Shown here piece by piece: positions 59,601-64,000 of a stretch of DNA of 64,000 nt. Both the position numbers and the translations under genes were made by a program. Positions within the stretch are counted from its first letter, which is position 1. The number at the start of each line of letters is the position of its first letter. The notes below the pieces were generated by a model, which saw only the letters and a program-made list of their open reading frames with translations, was not told the DNA's origin and did no database searches. The stretch is from Manis javanica (taxonomy: Eukaryota > Chordata > Mammalia > Pholidota > Manidae), in assembly GCF_040802235.1 (NCBI RefSeq), contig NC_133161.1, positions 148,729,121-148,793,120 of the forward strand. The letters run 5' to 3'.

Positions 59601-62532
59601 CAGGTGGTAGGAGAAATTGTTCATGTTTTTGTCTAACGTGTCACACTGTTAATTTGAAATTCTGTCTTGGTTCTGTTTTGCGGAGACTTGCTGGCTTCTG
59701 TCTGTCCTGCCTGTATCAGAAAGTAGGGCCCCACCGCTCTGCCCGGCCCCTGTGTAATCACGAGGAGGACGGGGACCTGGGTATCGTGAGGTGTGAAGTC
59801 GTGTGTTTGTTTAATTCCCAAGTGAACTAAGTAATTGAGCAAAGAGAAGTGCAGGCCCCACAGAGAGAGTGTGTGACTCTCAAGGCCGTTGCCTGGGCTC
59901 TGCCGCCTGATGCTTTCAGAGCGCAAATGGGCTAAACTCTTGTTCGTGATGACATCCCTTGCTTTGCAGCAATCCGAGCCGCGTTACCCTGGAGAAATGG
60001 GCTCTTCCCTGTAGGCAGACTGAGTTACTGACATCTGTTGAGACATGTTTCGTGTTGTCCTAGCTTTCAGAGTATTGTCAGAGCTGATGAAGCTGGTGGC
60101 TTGTGAGTGTGCTGGGGAACGTCTGCTGTCACTGGCTTCCTGGACAGCATGCACCAGAGATCTGCCCTTTTCCCACCACTGAGCTGGCCCAACTCTACTG
60201 TTGTGTTCCCTTTGTGCAAAACCAGGACATCTCTACTAAAGATGGCGATCGACTGTACTCCTTATGCAAAACAGTGATGGATGAAGGGCCGCTCGTGTTT
60301 GTACCTCTAGCTGAAGAGAGCAGAAACAGGAAGTACCAAGAGGAGGTTGCAGTCTATGTGCCGAAGTGGATGCCGTTCCAGGAACTGCTGCTGCTGCTGA
60401 GAGCCGGCCTGCGAGAGATCGGGGACCGGTGGGTGTGGGGGTGGCGCCTGGGCAGCGCAGCCGGGGGCTGGGAGTGGGGCCTGCCTGATGACGGTGTGGT
60501 AGCAAATTCCTCATGCTTTATGGCATAAAGACTTCTGATTTACATTTTTTTGGTCCTGAACACGTCATTTCGGCAGGTTGTACAGATGGTCTGCATAGCA
60601 CAGCTTTCTGACACCTGGATAGAAATTGTTGCCCATTTTAACCAACAGTGGGTGCATTTTCAGATTGGTTTTGCTCTGTTAACAGAGAAGTGGCTTTTAT
60701 TTGTATGGACTCTTCAGCATCAAACCATTCTTCTGTTGACCAGCAGCTTCTCGGCAGGGAGTACAGAAGTTTTAGAGAGAAGCGCCTTACGCGCAGACAG
60801 GGTTCATCTTTCTTCGGTGTAGTGGGTGACGTTTGCTCTCAACACCAGCAGTGACCGTGTGCTGTGTCATATTGTACTAGCGTGTGCCCGTCGTTGGCGC
60901 TGCGCAAACAGGATAGCTGGGTGACTATCGGGAGTATGCGCACCCTGCCTAGGGAGCTCTGAATAGGCCTCAAACAGCTCCTCATGTGTCTGCTGCAGCT
61001 TGCCCGTCCTAGGCGTGTCTGCGTTGTCCTCAGCAAATACTGTCTGTTCTAAAGCAGTGTGAATGAGAGTTCTACCTGAAAAAAAGCACTTGAGAGTGTT
61101 TCTAAGTTTGATTTGTTATCTCCAAGTCTTTGGTGAGTCTCAGGATGTCTTTAGGTAATACTCCAAAGGCAGCAGCTGGTAATTTTTCTTGGCTGGTAAG
61201 GAGCCCTCTTCCAGCCTAGGAACCATCATTCATTCCTTGTTTGGAGGAACTTTGCAGTACTGGGGTATCAGACCTTTTTTTTCTGCCTGGTAAGATGATT
61301 TTTCTCCCAGTGATTGCAGTAAATACAAGGATAATGAGAAAGTTTTCTACCAAAGAAGCTACATTCTAGTCGTGTAGTTTAAACAACTTAAACTTGTAAA
61401 ATATACATAGGAGGGAGCATAGTATATGTAACATAGAGTCACAGTTTAAGGAAAAAAAGATGTTACTGTACCTAGTACCTAACTGCAGAAAAATACTTGC
61501 GGTGCCTGTGAAGGCCTCCGTGCACCCCTTTCCAAATGCTACCCAGCAGAGGTGACCCCTGTCTTGAGCCTCGTGTCATTTATTCCTCACCTTTAGTGTC
61601 ACCGTGTGTGCACATATCCCTGAACAGTGTTTTAAGTATAAACTTGCTCGTGTTTGGACTTTCTGTAAGTGGGATCTTCTATGACTTGCCCTTGTTGAAT
61701 ATCATGTTTTTGAGATTCATTCATGACAGTATGTGTAGCTGTGGTTTGTTTTCACTGCTGTGTCATATTCCGTTACACAAATATTTCATAGTTTATCTTG
61801 TTGCTTCACATTTTCACCAGTGTTTGGTATTATCAGACTTCAAAGTTTTTGCTGATCTAGTAGGTGTGAAATGGTAGCTTGTCATTTTAATTTACATTTC
61901 CCTAAAGTCTAATGATAGCATCTTACTGATCATTCTTTTTCTTCTGTTATAAATGCCTGTTCATGTATTTTGCCCTTTATTCCACTGGGTTATTTGTGAT
62001 TTCATTATTGATTCAAAGGAGTGCTCTATGTATTTTTATGCCAGTCCTTTGTTAGTTAACATCTGTCGCCTGTGGTTCACTTCAAAGTACTTGCAGATCC
62101 CCAGACTATATGGCCATACGAAGATGTGGTCATAATTGTTAAGTTCAAACAGGGCTTAGTGAGTATAGAGTAAGGGAAAACAGTCTTACCCTCCAAACGT
62201 GGTCTTTTCACCTGTCTGCTGACACCAGAGTGCAGCCAGCAAGCAGAAGAGGTCAGGAGGTTGAGTGGCAGATCTGGAAAGAGGGGAAGGACGCCAGGCT
62301 TTGTTTTATTTCCATTTAAAACAAGTGTTTGGGATCGAATAAGCAATTTTTAAGTCTTGTTTATCCTTCAAGGACATAATAGGAAATAGAATTTTGTCTT
62401 TTATTTTGTAGGTGGGCTAATGGAAAAGGACCCTTGGCAGCTGCGTTCTCTTCCAACGAAGTGAAAGCTTTAATTCGTGCCTTGTTCCAGAACACAGAAA
62501 GAAGGGCAGCTGTGCTCGCTAAGATTAAATAG
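35578..62532 (+). CDS. ZW10: ZW10, kinetochore and ER-Golgi tethering protein (complete)
   Basis: Subunit of the ROD-ZW10-Zwilch complex, which brings dynein and the checkpoint proteins MAD1/MAD2 to kinetochores, and of the NAG-RINT1-ZW10 tether with syntaxin-18 for Golgi-to-ER vesicles. Sixteen coding exons join to 2,343 nt, 780 codons plus stop (human 779), in one open frame. Seen in order: [19 protein letters not shown]; an N-terminal coiled-coil region (about 10-130, with [15 protein letters not shown]); the helical-rod middle; conserved C-terminal blocks [46 protein letters not shown] and NTERRAA. The start ATG has a good context (G at -3 and +4) and matches human. Promoter is a CpG island; poly(A) signal at 62983. 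Identity is sure; no lesion seen. Confidence 0.98.
36405..36585 (-). repeat. L2 LINE fragment (reverse)
   Basis: 'cagggtccatctcaaatgca' and 'ggagcacatgaactctgttg' recall a reversed L2 3' end. Lies in ZW10 intron 1. Confidence 0.45.
37142..37276 (+). CDS. ZW10: ZW10 exon 2 (residues 36-80)
   Basis: Acceptor ctgttttag|GGT; encodes [20 protein letters not shown] and [18 protein letters not shown], part of the N-terminal coiled coil. Donor AGTGAG|gtaaga, phase 0. 135 nt. Confidence 0.98.
37277..38620 (+). other. ZW10: ZW10 intron 2, first part: nothing recognised
   Basis: No named repeat or RNA gene seen. Confidence 0.55.
38621..38840 (-). mobile_element. MER20-type hAT-Charlie remnant
   Basis: Starts 'caggggttctcagcct', has 'gggggctgtcctgacattgc' and 'ctgcccactagatgccagta', and ends in a decayed inverted end (gagccacaggttaga). 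About 220 bp, the usual MER20 size. Confidence 0.75.
38841..39790 (+). other. ZW10: ZW10 intron 2, last part: purine-rich, nothing named
   Basis: G/A-rich between about 39070 and 39450 (gtggtggtggtaga, ggaggagagagagaagg). It may be an old LTR or DNA element, but I cannot name one. Confidence 0.4.
39791..39892 (+). CDS. ZW10: ZW10 exon 3 (residues 81-114)
   Basis: Acceptor gtgtgaccag|GTC; encodes [20 protein letters not shown] and [14 protein letters not shown]. Donor CAAGAG|gtcagt, phase 0. 102 nt. Confidence 0.97.
40078..40155 (+). CDS. ZW10: ZW10 exon 4 (residues 115-140)
   Basis: Acceptor tttttgcag|TTT; encodes [20 protein letters not shown] and ARCLEK. Donor GAAAAG|gtatta, phase 0. 78 nt. 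Confidence 0.97.
40300..40459 (+). CDS. ZW10: ZW10 exon 5 (residues 141-193)
   Basis: Acceptor actgacag|GCA; encodes [40 protein letters not shown] and [13 protein letters not shown]. Donor AAAAG|gtgctg is poor at +4 to +6; phase 1 fits the next exon. 160 nt. Confidence 0.96.
40460..41752 (+). other. ZW10: ZW10 intron 5, nothing recognised
   Basis: No named repeat or RNA gene seen in 1.3 kb. Confidence 0.55.
41753..41905 (+). CDS. ZW10: ZW10 exon 6 (residues 194-244)
   Basis: Acceptor ttccttag|AT; encodes [20 protein letters not shown], then [20 protein letters not shown]. Donor CATTTG|gtacgg, phase 1. 153 nt. Confidence 0.97.
42324..42515 (+). CDS. ZW10: ZW10 exon 7 (residues 245-308)
   Basis: Acceptor attcttcag|GC; encodes [20 protein letters not shown], then [20 protein letters not shown] and VLQKQLL. 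Donor TCCTAG|gtatgt, phase 1. 192 nt. Confidence 0.97.
42516..44459 (+). other. ZW10: ZW10 intron 7, first part: nothing recognised
   Basis: AT-rich; no named repeat or RNA gene seen. Confidence 0.5.
44460..46300 (+). mobile_element. old LINE-1 remnant(s) (sense)
   Basis: Decayed L1 ORF2 and 3'-end blocks in sense orientation: 'acaaggatgttcatcaaaat' near 44620, 'acctaaaaaaccaaaagact' near 44890, 'ttccaatcacagtcattttc' near 45220. Probably two or more pieces; no open frame remains. Confidence 0.7.
46429..49145. mobile_element. fossil hAT-type DNA transposon, about 2.7 kb, both ends visible
   Basis: The left end starts CAGCAGTGGCTAATAG and goes on with 'ttctagtagccacattt'. The right end, read in reverse, starts TTGCACTACGCAAT and has 'agccaccagccacacctggc', the mirror block. 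Such ends resemble Zaphod/Arthur-type (Tip100 hAT) repeats as I remember them. Flanks gtctaggt (46421-46428) and gcctacgt (49146-49153) agree at 6 of 8 bases, fitting a decayed 8-bp hAT target duplication. The 2.2-kb interior is AT-rich with no intact frame, so it may be a dead autonomous copy. Confidence 0.6.
49701..49867 (+). CDS. ZW10: ZW10 exon 8 (residues 309-364)
   Basis: Acceptor tgaattcag|AT; encodes [20 protein letters not shown], then [20 protein letters not shown] and LQQYEE. Donor GAGGAG|gtgaga, phase 0. 167 nt. Confidence 0.97.
50391..50573 (+). CDS. ZW10: ZW10 exon 9 (residues 365-425)
   Basis: Acceptor gtttctcag|ATC; encodes [40 protein letters not shown] and [20 protein letters not shown]. 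Donor GTGAAG|gtattg, phase 0. 183 nt. Confidence 0.98.
50680..50800 (+). repeat. MIR SINE remnant
   Basis: 'tagctttctcacctttgaaa', 'ggtattgtgaggtccagatg', 'agttaatacacatgaaagca' in the normal MIR order. Confidence 0.8.
51500..52010 (-). repeat. L2 LINE remnant (reverse)
   Basis: Reversed L2 3' end with 'aataaggttcatgaaagcaa', 'actgtatatctccagcacca' and a 'gtcagtgaatcagtat' end; the GC-rich upstream part (51540-51730) also fits L2. Confidence 0.7.
52204..52411 (+). mobile_element. MER20-type hAT-Charlie remnant
   Basis: Starts cagggttcctcaac, has 'ggccatcctgtaagatgttt', 'gcccaccagatgccagtagc' and 'tgtctccagacaccgccaaa'. A second MER20-type copy within ZW10. Confidence 0.75.
52870..52950 (-). 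repeat. MIR fragment (reverse)
   Basis: 'ctcatcattttacagatcaa' followed by 'gaaggcaagtctgatgactt' fits a short reversed MIR core. Confidence 0.45.
53754..53992 (+). CDS. ZW10: ZW10 exon 10 (residues 426-504)
   Basis: Acceptor gaatgtcag|ATT; the first half is a variable linker ([20 protein letters not shown]), the second half conserved: [20 protein letters not shown] and [17 protein letters not shown]. Donor CAGTG|gtgaga, phase 2. 239 nt. Confidence 0.96.
53993..55985 (+). other. ZW10: ZW10 intron 10, nothing recognised
   Basis: About 2 kb with no named repeat or RNA gene. Confidence 0.5.
55986..56057 (+). CDS. ZW10: ZW10 exon 11 (residues 505-528)
   Basis: Acceptor ccttctag|T; encodes [20 protein letters not shown] and TYH. 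Donor CACAG|gtaagt, phase 2. 72 nt. Confidence 0.98.
56940..57425. repeat. MER5A-type hAT-Charlie remnants
   Basis: One piece around 56960-57080 ('ctacaggtgattttgatttg') and one near-complete copy from cagtggtttgcaatcctgg (57256) to about 57425. Diverged. Confidence 0.5.
57821..57990 (+). CDS. ZW10: ZW10 exon 12 (residues 529-585)
   Basis: Acceptor tgcctag|G; encodes [40 protein letters not shown] and [11 protein letters not shown]. Donor ACTCG|gtaact, phase 1. 170 nt. Confidence 0.98.
57991..58769 (+). other. ZW10: ZW10 intron 12, nothing recognised
   Basis: No named repeat. A long antisense open frame crosses it (see rejected items). Confidence 0.5.
58770..58900 (+). CDS. ZW10: ZW10 exon 13 (residues 586-629)
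   Basis: Acceptor catcgcag|GG; encodes [20 protein letters not shown], then [17 protein letters not shown]. Donor CGGCAG|gtgggg, phase 0. 131 nt. Confidence 0.98.
59385..59516 (+). CDS. ZW10: ZW10 exon 14 (residues 630-673)
   Basis: Acceptor ttctgacag|GTG; encodes [40 protein letters not shown] and TALE. Donor CTCGAG|gtaacg, phase 0. 132 nt. Confidence 0.98.
59517..60225 (+). other. ZW10: ZW10 intron 14, nothing recognised
   Basis: No named repeat or RNA gene seen. Confidence 0.5.
60226..60428 (+). CDS. ZW10: ZW10 exon 15 (residues 674-740)
   Basis: Acceptor aaaaccag|GAC; encodes [20 protein letters not shown], then [20 protein letters not shown] and EIGD. Donor GACCG|gtgggt, phase 2. 203 nt. 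Confidence 0.97.
60429..61379 (+). other. ZW10: ZW10 intron 15, first part: nothing named
   Basis: Unusually many CpG dinucleotides between about 60555 and 61030 for an intron; no gene, repeat or RNA recognised. Confidence 0.4.
61380..62075 (-). mobile_element. old LINE-1 remnant (antisense)
   Basis: Reverse L1M blocks: 'ttgagattcattcatgacag', 'tattccgttacacaaatatt', 'aatttacatttccctaaagt'. No open frame. Confidence 0.75.
62412..62532 (+). CDS. ZW10: ZW10 exon 16, last coding exon (residues 741-780, stop TAG)
   Basis: Acceptor attttgtag|G; encodes [20 protein letters not shown] and [19 protein letters not shown], then TAG at 62530-62532. 121 nt. Confidence 0.98.
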
Positions 62533-63005
62533 CTCCGCATTCCTAAGACAACGTGTCGTGCTCATGTGGGTTCCTTTCTTGGCGTGGTCACACCTTTAAA
62601 GACCCTGGAGTCCCCTTTTGGCTTTGGCGAGCCATTGTATCATAAAAGTTTGCTCTCTCCTGAGAACGCCTTACCTCCGCCTGCAAGGAGGTTTTGTTGG
62701 CCTGGATCTAAAGATGAGCTGTCAAGTGAAGCACCCCAGTTTGTTGACCTTCTAGTCACCCTACCTTGCCTAGAAGCTGTGGGGCAGCGTGGTTTCACTG
62801 CTTCCCCGGGCCCTCTGGGAGCCCTACCCGTCATGAACAAGGCCCTGGCCTCGGGTCAAGGAGTCTGGGGGATCCGGCAGACAGGGTTTGGAGCTTGTGA
62901 GCAAATGGATCTATTTTGGGGGATAGAAGAACCATATTTAGCCTTGCATGAATTAAGGAGACTTCCTTGAATATTTCTTTCCAATAAATAGTTTTTTCAG
63001 AGTTA
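62533..63005 (+). other. ZW10: ZW10 3' UTR (inferred)
   Basis: About 470 bp from the stop to just past the only AATAAA. The cleavage site is inferred. Confidence 0.7.
62983..62988 (+). terminator. ZW10: ZW10 poly(A) signal AATAAA
   Basis: AATAAA followed by gttttttcag and, about 20 bp later, gggtgagtgtctttagt, a normal GU-rich downstream element. Confidence 0.8.
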
Positions 63006-64000
63006 AGGGTGAGTGTCTTTAGTAACATGGGAGCTTTGACAAAAAAGACCCAGAAACTTCCCTGTTTCTATGCCATTCTTTTTATTGCCATTTATGGTCC
63101 TCACAGAGAAGTCACTGCCTTACCCTCCTTCATAACACTGTCAGAATTCCCAGGATTCTTAGAACTTTCAGTGTAAATTTTTGTCACTTCTGCTATTTGA
63201 ACTAACTTCTGTTTTCTTAGTTGGATTTTTTTCCCCCTTTTTAAGCTCCACTGTTTCTGTACGTTACCAAAGGTTTTAAACTGTCACTGTCCTTGAGCGT
63301 GTGTACGTGCACTGATCTGGGCTCACAGCCTGACACCCTTTTGTGGATGCAGGTGACCCTGGCCTGGGCTCAGCTTCCTGGGTTCTGCCTCCTGCAGCTG
63401 CCGGGCGTGTGGGTCCTGCTAAGGCCATCGTGGGCCTCTGCAGGACCCTGGATCACATCGCATGCCGGACACGGCCTCTTGTGAGGAGAGGGTTGACAGT
63501 GTGGTCTCCCTGGACAGCGCTTGCCCCCGCGCCCAGGGACAGACTTCTTCCTCCCGCCTTCACCCTCTCCTTGGTTCTGGCCCAGCCCATGTCATTCCTG
63601 CTGCTTCGTTTTCCTGTTACCTCCTTAGGGGGTCCTAGAAGAATGAACAGGAAAAGACTTTTTTTTACAGCAGAACTCAGCTGTGCTTAATGACAAGCTG
63701 TTTGTCTATACTCAGACATGAGAACGCAGAGAGGTGACTTGCACCAGTGTAAGGTTTTTGAGAACAAAGAAGTCTTTCCTAAGAGAAGAAGAGGCTGTTT
63801 TCACATGAAAAATGAAAAAGTGTCTTTTTGAAAATAGACACAATTTCAGGTAGCATTCTTTCCTCAGCATTGAGAGATTGGGGAACTGAGGACAGAACTG
63901 AAATAATTACACCCCAGGACTATTACACGGTGCACCGGTTTCTTTTCATAGAAGCTATTCCTGGTGACAGGTGCAGCAATTTGGGGCTGGGATTGCTTGT
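63006..64000. other. intergenic, downstream of ZW10: nothing recognised
   Basis: In human the next gene in this direction is TMPRSS5. I could not recognise any of its exons on either strand here. Confidence 0.5.

Overview
This is ordinary vertebrate nuclear DNA from a placental mammal. It has long introns, GT-AG splice sites, interspersed LINE-1, L2, MIR and hAT-type DNA transposon remnants, one CpG island, and protein sequences close to human. Gene content and order (USP28, then CLDN25 on the opposite strand, then ZW10) match the block that lies near HTR3A/HTR3B and TMPRSS5/DRD2 on human 11q23, read here in the opposite direction. The species cannot be fixed. I saw no young lineage-marking SINE (no Alu, B1/B2, carnivore, ruminant or horse type) in 64 kb. 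The youngest insertion seen is a 5'-truncated L1. A laurasiatherian with few SINEs, such as a pangolin, is a guess only.

Layout. Bases 1-24170 hold the 3' three quarters of USP28 (+ strand): 18 constitutive coding exons plus one 60-codon cassette exon, from about human residue 249 to the stop, with the catalytic His box but not the catalytic Cys, which lies upstream of the window. Bases 24170-31100 are intergenic, with a full-length U2 snRNA retropseudogene and old LINE pieces. CLDN25 (- strand, single exon, 217 codons) is at 31119-31772; its C-terminal tail seems cut short by a small frameshifting deletion. Bases 32896-34685 form a large imperfect inverted repeat (arms about 390-405 bp, spacer about 1 kb). 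It ends roughly 150 bp before a CpG island (about 34845-36135) that carries the ZW10 promoter and first exon. ZW10 (+ strand) is complete: 16 coding exons, 780 codons, 35578-62532, poly(A) signal at 62983. Its 7.2-kb intron 7 holds an L1 remnant and a 2.7-kb fossil hAT-like transposon with both ends and a decayed 8-bp target duplication. Bases 63006-64000 are intergenic.

The genes do not form a pathway. USP28 is a nuclear deubiquitinase that stabilises substrates such as MYC and acts in DNA-damage and mitotic-surveillance signalling. CLDN25 is a tetraspan claudin-family membrane protein. ZW10 is a kinetochore (ROD-ZW10-Zwilch) and ER-Golgi tethering (NAG-RINT1-ZW10) subunit. Exon phases were checked: the summed coding lengths of all three genes are divisible by three with no internal stop. 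No previously undescribed gene system was found. The most unusual structures are the inverted repeat, the CLDN25 tail change, an intronic stop plus AATAAA behind a weak USP28 splice donor, and the hAT fossil.
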